Of a DNA stretch of 64,000 nucleotides, positions 51,069-60,280 are shown piece by piece. The stretch covers positions 181,578-245,577 of the forward strand of contig DASTWZ010000031.1 of the NCBI GenBank assembly GCA_035765635.1. The letters are read 5' to 3'. Positions within the stretch are counted from its first letter, which is position 1. Each line of letters starts with the position of its first letter. The translations under genes were made by a program, and so were the position numbers. Origin of the DNA: EW11 sp035765635. Its GTDB lineage: Bacteria; Verrucomicrobiota; Verrucomicrobiia; Opitutales; Opitutaceae. The notes beneath the pieces are model-generated. The model ran no database searches. It had not been told where the DNA came from and saw nothing but the letters and a program-made list of their open reading frames with translations.

Positions 51069-51800
51069 CTACTCTTTCATCGCCACCGCAAAGATTGACG
51101 ACCCGAAGGGCAGCCTGAGCCCGAGCCGATTCCAGCCGCGCTCGGCTGCCATCGCGGCGCGCAAAGCGATCTCGACCGGCGGCGAGGATAATTTCACATC
51201 GCTCGACTCATCCCGCGGCGGAAAAACTTTCCGGCGAAGCACAATCAACGGGAATGGCAGTGTGTTCCAATACGTGCTCGAAACGGGCCTCAGCTTCACC
51301 GCGGCGAAAAGTTTCAAGACCTGATCTCGCGTGAACCGATGCTTCGAACTCACGCGATCATCGTGATAAGACCAGAGCCACCGATAGGCCGGCACATTGA
51401 TCGCGACCAAGCCGCCGCTGCGCAAACAGCGAGCGAATTCCTTCAACGCCGCGAAGGGCTCGTCGATGTGATACAAGACATCTCCGCTGACGATCGCGTT
51501 GAAGTGCTTTTCTGGATACGGAAGTTTTTCGATGGCCGCCTCCTGCACCGTGACGCCGCGTGACCGCGCGATTTCACAAGCAAGAGACGAGAGATCCACG
51601 CCTTCCGCCTGCCAAAGCGGCTCCTTCTTCTTCAGCCCAAGCAGGAAGCCGCCCGTGCCGCATCCGGCATCGAGCAATCGCGCGGATGCCTTCGCCTCCA
51701 TCGCGGGCTTCACCGCCAGCCGCAGCCGTGCATGCAAACAGCGAAAATACCACATGCGGTCCTCCACTTCGGCCAGCTTGAGGTACTCGTTTCGCTCCAT
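51069..51800 (-). CDS. SAM-dependent methyltransferase (class I)
   Basis: A 243-residue enzyme. The ATG at 51800 was chosen (MERNEYLKLAEVEDRMWYF); the frame continues upstream to 51926, which would overlap the divergent glycosyltransferase start. The SAM-binding motif I is LLDAGCGTGGFL, motif II has GVDLSSLACEIAR, and FNAIVSGDVLYHIDEP is post-motif III. C-terminal hydrophobic stretches (LPFPLIVLRRKVFP) may associate with the membrane, as in methyltransferases of lipid-linked sugars. The substrate is unknown; context with three sugar-pathway genes suggests glycan modification. Confidence 0.88.
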   Translation of the reverse strand: MERNEYLKLAEVEDRMWYFRCLHARLRLAVKPAMEAKASARLLDAGCGTGGFLLGLKKKEPLWQAEGVDLSSLACEIARSRGVTVQEAAIEKLPYPEKHFNAIVSGDVLYHIDEPFAALKEFARCLRSGGLVAINVPAYRWLWSYHDDRVSSKHRFTRDQVLKLFAAVKLRPVSSTYWNTLPFPLIVLRRKVFPPRDESSDVKLSSPPVEIALRAAMAAERGWNRLGLRLPFGSSIFAVAMKE

Positions 51801-51871
51801 CGCGCGAAAATGGGAAAAATGCTTCGCCACACGCGACGAAAAACCGCGGATTTCCGCCGCGTGATTAGGCT

Positions 51872-53578
51872 TTGCCAGTCGAAGCCCCCTCACTATCAAA
51901 GCCGCTCTTGTCCTCGCTGATTTCATCTCCCGCTTCCAACAAGGGTGAAGGTTTCTATGTTCGCCGCGCCAGTCGCTCGGAGGGACTTTTCTTCGATGAA
52001 TTCGACAACGACAGCGCGTGGATTCGCGAGGAGGCGATCATCACGCTTCCGCCCATTCACGAACTGCGGCGAGTCGTCATTCGGGGTTCGCTCATGGCTC
52101 ATCCCGAACTCAGCGGGATCGAAGTGGGTTTCCCGCAGCTCAATGTTTTCCTGAAGAAACATCATGTCGCGACGGTCGCGTTGACCTCGCCACAACGGTG
52201 GGAAGTCGGCATCGACGTGCCCGGGGAAATTGCCGCGGAGGGCGCGGAAATCATCCTCGAACTTCGCGGTGTCACTTGGACAAACCTTCTCGCCTGGCTT
52301 GCGCGCGTGGCGGAAACCGCGCCGCTGGCCGATCGCATCCAGCGCTTTCGAAAACAAAACCGCAATCGGCAGCTGCGTATCCAAAATGTGGAGGCGGACG
52401 GCATGCTCGTCTTCGATTTCGCGAATCGCGCCGCGCCGTATTCGCCGGCCTTCGCCCGCGCACATGCGCACCTCGGCCTGAACATCGTGGGCTTCATTAC
52501 TGCCGATCTCGGGATCGGCGAATCGGCGCGCTCCATGATTCGCGCCGCTGACTCCGTGCGCATTCCGGCGGCGGCCGTGCCGCTCAAACTTCCCTGCAAG
52601 GCGCGCCAGGGCGACTTGAGCTTCGCGGCCTATGTTCAGGACACAAATCCTCACGCCATAAACGTCTTCCACCTGGACGCCCCGGCCAGCCGCGACATCG
52701 ACACGCACCACGGGGCGAATTTCCGAAAGGGCAAATACAACATCGGCTACTGGGCTTGGGAGCTCCCGGAATTTCCGGATGCGTGGCTGGCCTACTTCGA
52801 TTATTTCCATGAGATCTGGGCTCCGTCCGATTTCGTGCGGCAAACCATCGCCGCGAAATCACCGCTGGCGGTTATCACCATGCCGCACGCCATCGAGTTT
52901 ACCCGTCCCGTGGCCAGCAAAGCGGACTTGCGCGTGAGTTTTGGTCTGCCCGCGGAAAAGTTTCTTTTCCTCTTCCTCTACGACTTGAACAGCTACACCG
53001 AACGCAAGAATCCGCGCGGTGTGCTCGAAGCGTTTCGCCGCTCCGGTCTCTCGCAACGCGGGGCCGTCCTCGTGATCAAGATCCACGGAGCCGAAGGAAA
53101 TGAGAGCGATCTCGACGCATTGCGTCGCGACGTCGCCGATCTACCCGGCACGATTTTCATCACCGATTCGCTTCCGCGTCATCGCGTGTACGAGCTCGAA
53201 GCCGCCTGCGACTGCTTCGTGTCACTGCATCGCAGCGAGGGATTCGGTTTCGCCGTCGCCGAATGCATGTACCTTGGCAAGCCCGTCATCGCGACGAATT
53301 GGTCCGCGACCGCCGAATTCCTCAACGAGTCCAACGGCGCGCCGGTGCGCTTCACACTGAAAACGTTGGAGAGAAATTACGGCCCCTACGCGAAAGGCCA
53401 GACGTGGGCGGAGGCCGACGTCGCTCACGCCGCAGAGTGGATGAAGCGATTGTTCGAAGATCGCGCCTTGGCGGAGCGCCTCGGCGCAGCCGCTCGAGCC
53501 ACGATAGAGCGTCAATATTCTTTGAAAGCGATTGGGGAACGTTATCGCGCTCGGCTCGAAGCGATTGCGAGCTGGTAA
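51872..53578 (+). CDS. Glycosyltransferase family 4-like protein with a novel N-terminal domain
   Basis: A 568-residue protein. No ATG occurs before residue 75, so a TTG start at 51872 (or TTG 51908) must be used; this start is uncertain. Residues about 25-190 form a beta-rich domain that I do not recognise (IREEAIITLPPIHELRRVVI, VGIDVPGEIAAEGAEIILEL). From about 205 the GT-B fold begins: FITADLGIGESARSM, NIGYWAWELPEFPDAW, FLYDLNSYTERKNPRG, and the donor-site motif SLHRSEGFGFAVAECMYLGK with ATNWSATAEFL. It transfers a sugar, probably onto a surface polysaccharide. It is followed 38 bp later by a GT2 gene. Confidence 0.87.
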   Translation: MPVEAPSLSKPLLSSLISSPASNKGEGFYVRRASRSEGLFFDEFDNDSAWIREEAIITLPPIHELRRVVIRGSLMAHPELSGIEVGFPQLNVFLKKHHVATVALTSPQRWEVGIDVPGEIAAEGAEIILELRGVTWTNLLAWLARVAETAPLADRIQRFRKQNRNRQLRIQNVEADGMLVFDFANRAAPYSPAFARAHAHLGLNIVGFITADLGIGESARSMIRAADSVRIPAAAVPLKLPCKARQGDLSFAAYVQDTNPHAINVFHLDAPASRDIDTHHGANFRKGKYNIGYWAWELPEFPDAWLAYFDYFHEIWAPSDFVRQTIAAKSPLAVITMPHAIEFTRPVASKADLRVSFGLPAEKFLFLFLYDLNSYTERKNPRGVLEAFRRSGLSQRGAVLVIKIHGAEGNESDLDALRRDVADLPGTIFITDSLPRHRVYELEAACDCFVSLHRSEGFGFAVAECMYLGKPVIATNWSATAEFLNESNGAPVRFTLKTLERNYGPYAKGQTWAEADVAHAAEWMKRLFEDRALAERLGAAARATIERQYSLKAIGERYRARLEAIASW

Positions 53579-53616
53579 ACGCCGTTCGAAACTGCTGCGT
53601 TCCCCCACCCGTGCAC

Positions 53617-54306
53617 ATGCGTATCTCCATCGTCGTTCCTTGCTTCAACGAGAAGGACACCATCCGCCAAATCGTCGCGGCGGTCCAAGCCGCTCCGGTG
53701 GAGCACAAGGAGATCATCATCGTCGACGACTTTTCCACGGACGGCACGCGCGACATTCTTCGCACGGAGATTGCGCCGCTCGTCAGCCAGATCGTTTATC
53801 ACGAAAAAAATCAGGGCAAAGGCGCCGCGCTGCGCAGCGGTTTCAGCAAGGCGACGGGCGACATCGTGATCATTCAGGATGCCGATTTGGAATACGACCC
53901 CACCGAATACCCGCGCCTGATTCGCCCCATCGTGCAGGGGAAGGCCGACGTGGTTTTTGGTTCTCGTTTCATGGGCGCCGATGCGCACCGCGTGGTCTAT
54001 TTCTGGCACATGATCGGCAACCGCGTGCTCACGCTCGTCTCCAACATGCTGACGAATCTGAACCTCACGGACATGGAGACGTGCTACAAAGTTTTCCGCC
54101 GTGAAATTCTTCAGAAGATCACGATCGAGGAAAATCGATTTGGCTTCGAACCCGAGATCACGGCCAAGGTCGCGAAGCTGAATTGCTCGATCTACGAAGT
54201 CGGCATTTCCTATTATGGTCGCACTTACGCCGAAGGAAAAAAGATCGGCATGAAAGACGGGTTTCGCGCCGTCTATGCCATGTTGAAATATAACGTCTTC
54301 CGTTGA
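53617..54306 (+). CDS. Glycosyltransferase family 2 (dolichyl-phosphate mannosyltransferase-like)
   Basis: A 229-residue GT-A enzyme from the ATG at 53617 (MRISIVVPCFNEKDT). It has the nucleotide-sugar motifs IIIVDDFSTDGTRDIL and DIVIIQDADLEYDP (the DxD pair), and ADVVFGSRFMG. It lacks transmembrane helices. The family transfers a sugar from a nucleotide donor to a polyprenyl or other lipid phosphate. The adjacent GT4 gene and the methyltransferase that follows suggest a short surface-glycan pathway. Confidence 0.93.
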   Translation: MRISIVVPCFNEKDTIRQIVAAVQAAPVEHKEIIIVDDFSTDGTRDILRTEIAPLVSQIVYHEKNQGKGAALRSGFSKATGDIVIIQDADLEYDPTEYPRLIRPIVQGKADVVFGSRFMGADAHRVVYFWHMIGNRVLTLVSNMLTNLNLTDMETCYKVFRREILQKITIEENRFGFEPEITAKVAKLNCSIYEVGISYYGRTYAEGKKIGMKDGFRAVYAMLKYNVFR

Positions 54307-54329
54307 GCCACGCCGCCTCTTTTTTCCGC

Positions 54330-55061
54330 ATGTCCGATTCCACCGCAGCCGCGCCAAATGCTCTGGCGTCCAATGAAGACTTCGAGTTTGCCGCATTGCA
54401 GCAGGCGAAAAATTATCGTGGCGCGCTGCTGAAATCTTTCGCTCCGCACCTGAAAGGAAACGTCCTCGAGGTCGGCGCGGGCATCGGTCAACTCTCCGGC
54501 GAACTCAAGCAACTGCCCGGCGTCGATCGGCTTGTCGCGGTCGAACCCGACTCGCGTTTTCATCCCCTTCTGAGCCAGCGCATCGCTGAAGAAAATATCA
54601 TCAGGGGCACCGCCGCCAACGTCGACCTGCGCACACCGTGGAACGCGATCGTCAGCGTGAACGTGCTCGAGCACATCGAAAACGACGCCTCTGAACTCGC
54701 GCTGTATCGTAGCATTCTCGAGGGCGCGCGCGGCCGGCTCTGTCTCTTCGTGCCAGCCCGTCCGGAAATCTACGCGCCGCTCGACAAGGACTTCGGCCAC
54801 TTCCGTCGCTACACCGCGAAACAATTGCGGAGTCGGCTGCAGGATGCCGGTTTTGAAATCGTCCGCCTGAGCTATTTCAATCTGCCCGGCTATTTCGCGT
54901 GGTGGCTCAGTTTCCGCATGATGAAACGGCGCGGCTTTTCGAAGGGCGCCGTCTGGTTCTACGACCGCATCGTTTTTCCGCCTGTTTTCTGGCTCGAGTC
55001 GACGCTTTGCCGTCCACCCCTGGGCCAAAGCCTGCTCGTGATCGCACGCGTGCGAAGCTGA
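54330..55061 (+). CDS. SAM-dependent methyltransferase (class I)
   Basis: A 243-residue enzyme from the ATG at 54330; a TTG at 54303 that overlaps the GT2 stop is an alternative. Motif I is VLEVGAGIGQLSG, the acidic residue is in AVEPDSRF, and VSVNVLEHIENDA is the usual post-motif. DKDFGHFRRYTAKQLRSRL and a C-terminal hydrophobic stretch (SYFNLPGYFAWWLSFRMM) resemble methyltransferases that pair with GT2 enzymes of lipid-linked sugars. It is co-directional with the GT2 gene with a 23-bp gap. Confidence 0.9.
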   Translation: MSDSTAAAPNALASNEDFEFAALQQAKNYRGALLKSFAPHLKGNVLEVGAGIGQLSGELKQLPGVDRLVAVEPDSRFHPLLSQRIAEENIIRGTAANVDLRTPWNAIVSVNVLEHIENDASELALYRSILEGARGRLCLFVPARPEIYAPLDKDFGHFRRYTAKQLRSRLQDAGFEIVRLSYFNLPGYFAWWLSFRMMKRRGFSKGAVWFYDRIVFPPVFWLESTLCRPPLGQSLLVIARVRS

Positions 55062-55190
55062 GTCGGGTTGAACATTCCGCGCCTTCACGCGCGTAGGATT
55101 AGGCAAGACAAAGCGAGGTCCAGCCGTAGCGCGGATGCGCAGCCTGTGGTTTAATTTCCCCGCAAAGATAAGGTTCAACCACGGAGAAAT

Positions 55191-56252
55191 ATGTCATCAG
55201 CAAACAACACAGGTTCAGCGCAGCAGACATCCACGGCACAAAATACGGCAAAAAAGCCATCAGCCGTTTTTCGGAGAATTGGGCAATCAGGCCTCCAGGT
55301 CTTTCCTCTCGGACTTGGCTGCATGGGGATGAGTGAGTTTTACGCGGGTCGGAATGACGAGGAGTCGATTCGAGTCATTCATCGAGCCCTCGATCTCGGC
55401 GTAAACTTTCTCGACACGGCCGACATGTACGGAGTCGGTGAGAACGAACGTTTGCTCGGACGCGCGCTTGCAGGCGGTCGCCGAGATCGAGTCGTGCTTG
55501 CCACCAAGTTCGGAAACGTCCGCGGGCCAAAGGGCGAGTTTCTCGGCATCCGCGGCGATCCTGACTATGTGCGTAGTTGCTGTGACGCCTCCCTCCAGCG
55601 ACTCGGCGTGGATCATATCGATCTCTATTATCAGCATCGCGTCGACCCCAAGGTGCCAATCGAAGAGACTGTCGGCGCCATGGGGGAATTGGTGCGCGCG
55701 GGAAAGGTTCGCCATCTGGGTTTGTCCGAGGCGGCGCCAGCCACAATCCGCCGTGCGGCAGCCATTCATCCCATCGCGGCGCTGCAGACCGAGTACTCAT
55801 TATGGAGCCGCGAAGTGGAAGCGGAGATTCTTTCCACGGTGCGAGAACTGGGCATTGGCTTCGTCGCCTATAGCCCGCTCGGCCGTGGATTTCTCACGGG
55901 CCAATTCAAATCATTCGACGATCTGCCGGCGGACGACTACCGCAGAAGCAGTCCGCGTTTTCAGGGCGAGAATTTCGCCAAGAATCTCGAACTCGTGAAA
56001 TCCGTCGAGCAACTGGCCGCCGAGAAGGGCTGCACGCCGGGCCAGCTCGCGCTCGCGTGGGTGCTGGCACAGGGCGAGGACATCATACCTATCCCCGGCA
56101 CGAAGCGCGTGAAATACCTGGAAGAAAATCTCGGCGCAGTGAGCGTTAGCTTGTCGCCCGACGAGCTCCGCCAAATCGACGAGATCCTTCCGATGGGCGC
56201 GGCATCCGGTCAGCGTTATTCGGCGGCATCGATCGGAACGATCAATCGGTAA
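55191..56252 (+). CDS. Aldo/keto reductase
   Basis: A 353-residue NADPH-dependent oxidoreductase of the AKR11/12/13-like group. A good ribosome-binding site (GGAG, 5 bases before the ATG at 55191) fixes the start. The first 25 residues are Ser/Thr/Ala-rich and not conserved. The catalytic tetrad is complete: D75 and Y80 (FLDTADMYGVGENE), K106 (LATKFGN) and H149 (YYQHRVD). The NADPH part includes YSPLGRGFLTG and IIPIPGTKRVKYLEEN. The physiological substrate is not predictable. It sits between glycan-type genes but its regulation appears independent. Confidence 0.94.
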   Translation: MSSANNTGSAQQTSTAQNTAKKPSAVFRRIGQSGLQVFPLGLGCMGMSEFYAGRNDEESIRVIHRALDLGVNFLDTADMYGVGENERLLGRALAGGRRDRVVLATKFGNVRGPKGEFLGIRGDPDYVRSCCDASLQRLGVDHIDLYYQHRVDPKVPIEETVGAMGELVRAGKVRHLGLSEAAPATIRRAAAIHPIAALQTEYSLWSREVEAEILSTVRELGIGFVAYSPLGRGFLTGQFKSFDDLPADDYRRSSPRFQGENFAKNLELVKSVEQLAAEKGCTPGQLALAWVLAQGEDIIPIPGTKRVKYLEENLGAVSVSLSPDELRQIDEILPMGAASGQRYSAASIGTINR

Positions 56253-56345
56253 ACATCCGTCGAGGCCGGCGCGTTCACGAACGAGCGCGTCTGGCTTCGA
56301 CAATCCGGCTCGCGCTGCCGACGCGACAGCCATGATTGCTAAACG

Positions 56346-57146
56346 GTGAGTTCGTGCCCTCTTTTACCGGGCGTGCAGAAGATTTCATCCGCCACGGTTC
56401 GCGCCGATTTCAACGACCCAGTCGCCGTCCTTCATTATACCCGCGCGGCGCATTTCCTCGGACTCTGGGAATCCGAGCGGCTGATGATTTCGCGTGTTTT
56501 CGAGGAAAAGACAGCACGCCTGCTGGAGGCGGGCTGCGGCGGTGGACGCGTGACCGTCGGGCTTTGGGAAATGGGTTTCAGAAAGATCGTCGCTTTCGAT
56601 TTCGCGGAAGAGCTGCTGAGCCAGGCCCGCTCGCTCGCGGAGGATCGCGGCGTGAAGGGCATCAAGTTCCTGCATGCGGACGCGACCAAACTCGGGCGCT
56701 CTCTGGGAAAACGCGGAACGCAGCCGCGCCACTTCGACGGCGCGCTCTTCATGTTCAACGGGCTGATGCAGATACCGGGACGAGAAAACCGGCGCGCTGC
56801 CCTGTCGCAAATCAACCAGCAACTGAAGTCCGGCGCCCCCTTTCTGTTCACAACGCATGATCGGAATTCGTCCCCGCGCGAAATTTCACTCTGGCAAATC
56901 GAGGCGGAAAAATGGGCCAAAGGTGAACAGGACCCGCGGCTCGTGGAGTTTGGCGATCGCTATTTCGAAGATCTCTACGGCCGGACGTTCATGCACTTGC
57001 CGGACCGCGCGGAAATTCTCGAAGACCTGGCGGCGACGGGTTGGACGCACGTGTGCGATGCGTTGCGTTGCGAGTTGGCGCGCGAGTCGAGGCCGGTGTT
57101 GGAATTTTCCGACGAGTGCCGTTTCTGGGTCGCACGAAAAAATTGA
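56346..57146 (+). CDS. SAM-dependent methyltransferase (class I)
   Basis: A 266-residue enzyme read from GTG 56346; a GTG at 56373 is an alternative and would remove nine residues with no motif. Motif I is LLEAGCGGGRVTVGL, the acidic loop VAFDFAEELLSQAR, and FDGALFMFNGLMQIPG holds the post-motif region. Others are SGAPFLFTTHDRN and RFWVARK at the end. The substrate is unknown. It is followed after about 75 bp by the E1 dehydrogenase gene on the same strand. Confidence 0.85.
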   Translation: MSSCPLLPGVQKISSATVRADFNDPVAVLHYTRAAHFLGLWESERLMISRVFEEKTARLLEAGCGGGRVTVGLWEMGFRKIVAFDFAEELLSQARSLAEDRGVKGIKFLHADATKLGRSLGKRGTQPRHFDGALFMFNGLMQIPGRENRRAALSQINQQLKSGAPFLFTTHDRNSSPREISLWQIEAEKWAKGEQDPRLVEFGDRYFEDLYGRTFMHLPDRAEILEDLAATGWTHVCDALRCELARESRPVLEFSDECRFWVARKN

Positions 57147-57221
57147 GCGTTCGCCCGCGGAAAACGGCCGAATCTCTCGCTTGCCGACTGGAAGTTCGCT
57201 CCTCAGCGTCGGCCTTTGGAC

Positions 57222-59273
57222 ATGGTTTTCCCGAACCCGCCCGCGATCCTCTCTCAACGCCAACTCACGGCTTCTGAATTAGTTGAGCCCTCGCTCGAGG
57301 CGCTGCTTCGAATCTATGCGTGGATGTATCTCGCGCGCACCGGCGACAACCGGATCCTGGATCTGTTTCGCCAAGGTCTGCTGCGCGGAACGGTCACCGG
57401 GGGCCAGGGCAACGAGGGACTGATCGTTCCGCTCACCTTGCTCGCGGAAAAGAGCAAGGACGTCGTCTCTTTCACTCACCGCGATTTCGGCGGACATCTG
57501 ATCTGGAGCGATCACCTCTGCGACCATCTGAACCAGTATTTCGCGAACGCCGCGAGCCCCACGAAAGCGCGCGAGGGCAACGTCCACCACGGCGATCCGA
57601 AAAACCGTTCGCTGCCGATGATCAGCCATTTGGGCGCGATGCTCTCGAATGTCCTCGGTGCGACGGACTCGCAACGCCGGCTCGGTCGCGATGCGGTGGG
57701 TTTCGCCATCTTTGGCGATGGTGGCTCCAGCACGGGTGACATTCACGAGACCCTCAACCTCGCCACGCTGCTCTCGGTCCCGGTGATCTTCGTGATCGAG
57801 AACAACGAATACGCCTATTCGACACCGGTCTCCGAACAATTTTCAGGCGTACAACTGGTCCAGCGCGCTGCGGCTTACGGCATCGAGGGCATCGTGATCG
57901 ACACGACGGATGTCGTGAATGCCGCACGGCAGTTCGCCGCCGCGATCGACCAGACGCGCGCCTCCGGCCGCCCCATGTTGATCGAAGCGAAGACCCTGCG
58001 GCTGCGCGGTCACGCAGCCTACGATACCTGCGATTATCTCAAAGCCGGCGAGAGCGAGAGTTTCTTTGCGCGCGATCCCCTGCCGCGCTTCCGCCAGCAA
58101 CTCCTCGACCGCGACGCCGGCAAACAAATCGAGCACATCGAAGGCGAGATCGATCGCTTCATCGAACTCTGCATCCAACTTTCGCTGTCGATTCCGCGCC
58201 CTAACGCCTCGATTGAGCCATTCGAAATTTTCGCGCCGACAGTCGCGACGGTCAATTGGGTGCCGTCGCTCGACTCGGATCCGCAAAAGACTTCCGCGGG
58301 CGAACACCTCACGATGGCCCAGGCGCTGAATCGCGCCTTGAAGAAAATCCTCGCCGAACGGCCTGAGTCGATCGTCCTCGGCCAGGACATTGGCGCCTAC
58401 GGTGGCGCCTTCAAAGTGACCGAAGGCCTGCTCAAGGAATTCGGCCGTAGTCGTGTTTTCAATACACCGTTGGCCGAGAGCGCCTGCACCGGCTACGCCA
58501 TCGGCCTCGCGGTGAACGGCCACCGTCCGATCGAGGAGTTTCAGTTTGCCGATTTCTCGACCGAAGCCGCGACCCAGATCACGCAAAACGCCGCGACGTT
58601 CTTCTACCGCTCAGGCGTGTCCGTGCCGCTCGTCCTGCGCCTGCCCTGCGGCGGCGGGCTGACGATGGGTTCGTTTCACTCGCAGGAGTTGGAATCGCTC
58701 TATCTTTCGATGCCGGGAATCAAGGGGCTCTATCCGAGCACGCCGCAGGACGCGTTCAACGCAATGCTCGCCGCCTACGAAGACAACAACCCCGTGATTC
58801 TTTTTGAACACAAAGGGCTGTACCGCCGCGGCAAACACGAGGTGCGCTGGGATCCCAACTACCTCGACGTTTGGCAGCCCAAGCTTCTTCGCGCGGGTGA
58901 CTTCGCGACCGTAGTTTCGTATGGCGAAATGGTCCACGTCGCGGAGGACGCCTGCGCGTATTTGGAATCCGAATACGAACGAAGCTTCGATCTCTTCGAT
59001 CTGCGCTGCCTTTCGCCGCTGCGGCTCGATGCGATTCGCGCCTCGCTCGAGCGCACCCATCGTCTCGTCGTCGTTCATGAGGGTCGCCGCACGCACGGCT
59101 TTGGCGCGGAGCTGGTGGCTCAGTTGACCCAGGAATTGTTTTTCTCGCTCGAAGCTCCGCCGCTTCGCGTGGCTTCGCTCGACATCCCTGTGCCGTTTGC
59201 GACGGAACTCGAAGCCGCTTTCCGCCCAAATCGCGACAAGTTGATCGAAGAGATCGTGAATTGGATGAGCTGA
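57222..59273 (+). CDS. Fused alpha-beta E1 subunit of a 2-oxoacid dehydrogenase (branched-chain/pyruvate type)
   Basis: A 683-residue ThDP enzyme that decarboxylates a 2-oxoacid and loads the acyl group onto lipoyl-E2. The ATG at 57222 is 6 bp after an in-frame TTG. Residues 25-350 are an E1-alpha unit, with the ThDP-Mg motif GDGG-SSTGDIHE...N (165-195, FVIENNEYAYST). Residues about 365-683 are an E1-beta unit (LTMAQALNRALKKIL, GQDIGAYGGAFKVTEGL, ARSxx-type FNTPLAESACTGYAIG, EEFQFADFSTEA). Fusion of both chains in one polypeptide is known in several bacteria. No E2, E3 or lipoyl gene is next to it, so the specificity (branched-chain versus pyruvate) stays open. Confidence 0.93.
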   Translation: MVFPNPPAILSQRQLTASELVEPSLEALLRIYAWMYLARTGDNRILDLFRQGLLRGTVTGGQGNEGLIVPLTLLAEKSKDVVSFTHRDFGGHLIWSDHLCDHLNQYFANAASPTKAREGNVHHGDPKNRSLPMISHLGAMLSNVLGATDSQRRLGRDAVGFAIFGDGGSSTGDIHETLNLATLLSVPVIFVIENNEYAYSTPVSEQFSGVQLVQRAAAYGIEGIVIDTTDVVNAARQFAAAIDQTRASGRPMLIEAKTLRLRGHAAYDTCDYLKAGESESFFARDPLPRFRQQLLDRDAGKQIEHIEGEIDRFIELCIQLSLSIPRPNASIEPFEIFAPTVATVNWVPSLDSDPQKTSAGEHLTMAQALNRALKKILAERPESIVLGQDIGAYGGAFKVTEGLLKEFGRSRVFNTPLAESACTGYAIGLAVNGHRPIEEFQFADFSTEAATQITQNAATFFYRSGVSVPLVLRLPCGGGLTMGSFHSQELESLYLSMPGIKGLYPSTPQDAFNAMLAAYEDNNPVILFEHKGLYRRGKHEVRWDPNYLDVWQPKLLRAGDFATVVSYGEMVHVAEDACAYLESEYERSFDLFDLRCLSPLRLDAIRASLERTHRLVVVHEGRRTHGFGAELVAQLTQELFFSLEAPPLRVASLDIPVPFATELEAAFRPNRDKLIEEIVNWMS

Positions 59274-59297
59274 GGTTTTCGTTCCACCGATATTCTC

Positions 59298-59834
59298 GTG
59301 CCACGCAAAACCGTTTCCTCCCGCAGGCCCAAACCCAACCGCGCCGCCTGGGCGCGCATTCGCCTCTTCGCGATGGATGTCGACGGCGTGCTGACCAACG
59401 GCACGGTCACGATTTCGTCGGACGGCACGGAGTCGAAACAGTTTTCGATCCTCGATGGCTTGGGTCTGGTCCGCCTCCGCAAAGCCGAAATCCCGACCGC
59501 CTGGATTTCCGGCCGCGCGTCGGGCGCGACGCTCAGCCGCGCGAACGAGTTGAAAATTCCGCATCTGGTTCAAGGCCGAATCGACAAGATCACCGCGTTG
59601 CAGGAACTGGCGAAGCAGTTGAATCTTCCCCCCGAAGCCTGCGCTTACATGGGAGATGACGACATCGATGCGCCGGCGATTCGTTGGGCGGGCATTGGAA
59701 TCACGGTGCCGGACGCGATGCCCGCCGCGATCAAAGCAGCAAGCTACCAAACCAAGCGGCGAGCCGGCCTCGGCGCGGTGCGAGAAGTCTGTGAACACAT
59801 TCTGGAAGCGCGCGGTCTGAGCTTTGTCCCGTGA
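59298..59834 (+). CDS. kdsC: 3-deoxy-D-manno-octulosonate 8-phosphate phosphatase
   Basis: A 178-residue HAD-family enzyme that removes phosphate from KDO-8-P for LPS inner-core synthesis. It starts at GTG 59298. The catalytic motif is LFAMDVDGVLTNG (D27 nucleophile, D29 acid/base), and other HAD motifs are ISGRAS, K-ITALQ and YMGDDDIDAP. It lacks a cap domain, as KdsC does. It opens the overlapping gene run kdsC-lptC-lptA-lptB, the normal grouping in Gram-negative bacteria, which supports the assignment. Confidence 0.93.
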   Translation: MPRKTVSSRRPKPNRAAWARIRLFAMDVDGVLTNGTVTISSDGTESKQFSILDGLGLVRLRKAEIPTAWISGRASGATLSRANELKIPHLVQGRIDKITALQELAKQLNLPPEACAYMGDDDIDAPAIRWAGIGITVPDAMPAAIKAASYQTKRRAGLGAVREVCEHILEARGLSFVP

Positions 59835-60280
59835 AATTCGCCCACGTTATCATCGCCGCCGCAGTCGCGCTCAGCGCCTGGACGCTCGCTCCGGCAGAGA
59901 CCTCGCTCGGCAATGCACCGGTGAAAAAATTTCGGCTGCCCTCCTTCAACGAAGCGGGCTTCCGTATGGGTCTGCTCACCGGTGACGAAGCCATCATGGT
60001 TTCATCGACGCAGATTGACCTGCGCGAGATGCATTTCACGACCTTCAGCGGCGACGAAAAAAATGCGGTCGAGATGACGATGCTCGCGCCTGTAGCGACG
60101 GTTCGGATACCTGAGCCGAACAAGACCATCGTCGAAGGCAAAGGCTCGATCCGCGTCATTCGCAACGATCTCGACGCCTCGGGCGAAGACTGGACTTACA
60201 ATCATACCGAACGGAGATTGGTCATGCGCAAGAACGTGCGCTTTGTTCTCCAAGCCGAATTGAAGAACCTTTTGAAATGA
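59831..60280 (+). CDS. lptC: LPS-export protein LptC-like
   Basis: A 149-residue exported protein, GTG start overlapping the kdsC stop (GTGA). A signal peptide or membrane anchor (AHVIIAAAVALSAWTLAPA) precedes a small beta-jellyroll: KFRLPSFNEAGFRMGLLTGDEA, MVSSTQIDLREMHFTTFSGD and a final WTYNHTERRLVMRKNVRF. Similarity to LptC is mainly the fold pattern and the position between kdsC and lptA; sequence identity to E. coli LptC is low, so this is a contextual call. It would form the periplasmic bridge with LptA. Confidence 0.72.
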   Translation: MKFAHVIIAAAVALSAWTLAPAETSLGNAPVKKFRLPSFNEAGFRMGLLTGDEAIMVSSTQIDLREMHFTTFSGDEKNAVEMTMLAPVATVRIPEPNKTIVEGKGSIRVIRNDLDASGEDWTYNHTERRLVMRKNVRFVLQAELKNLLK

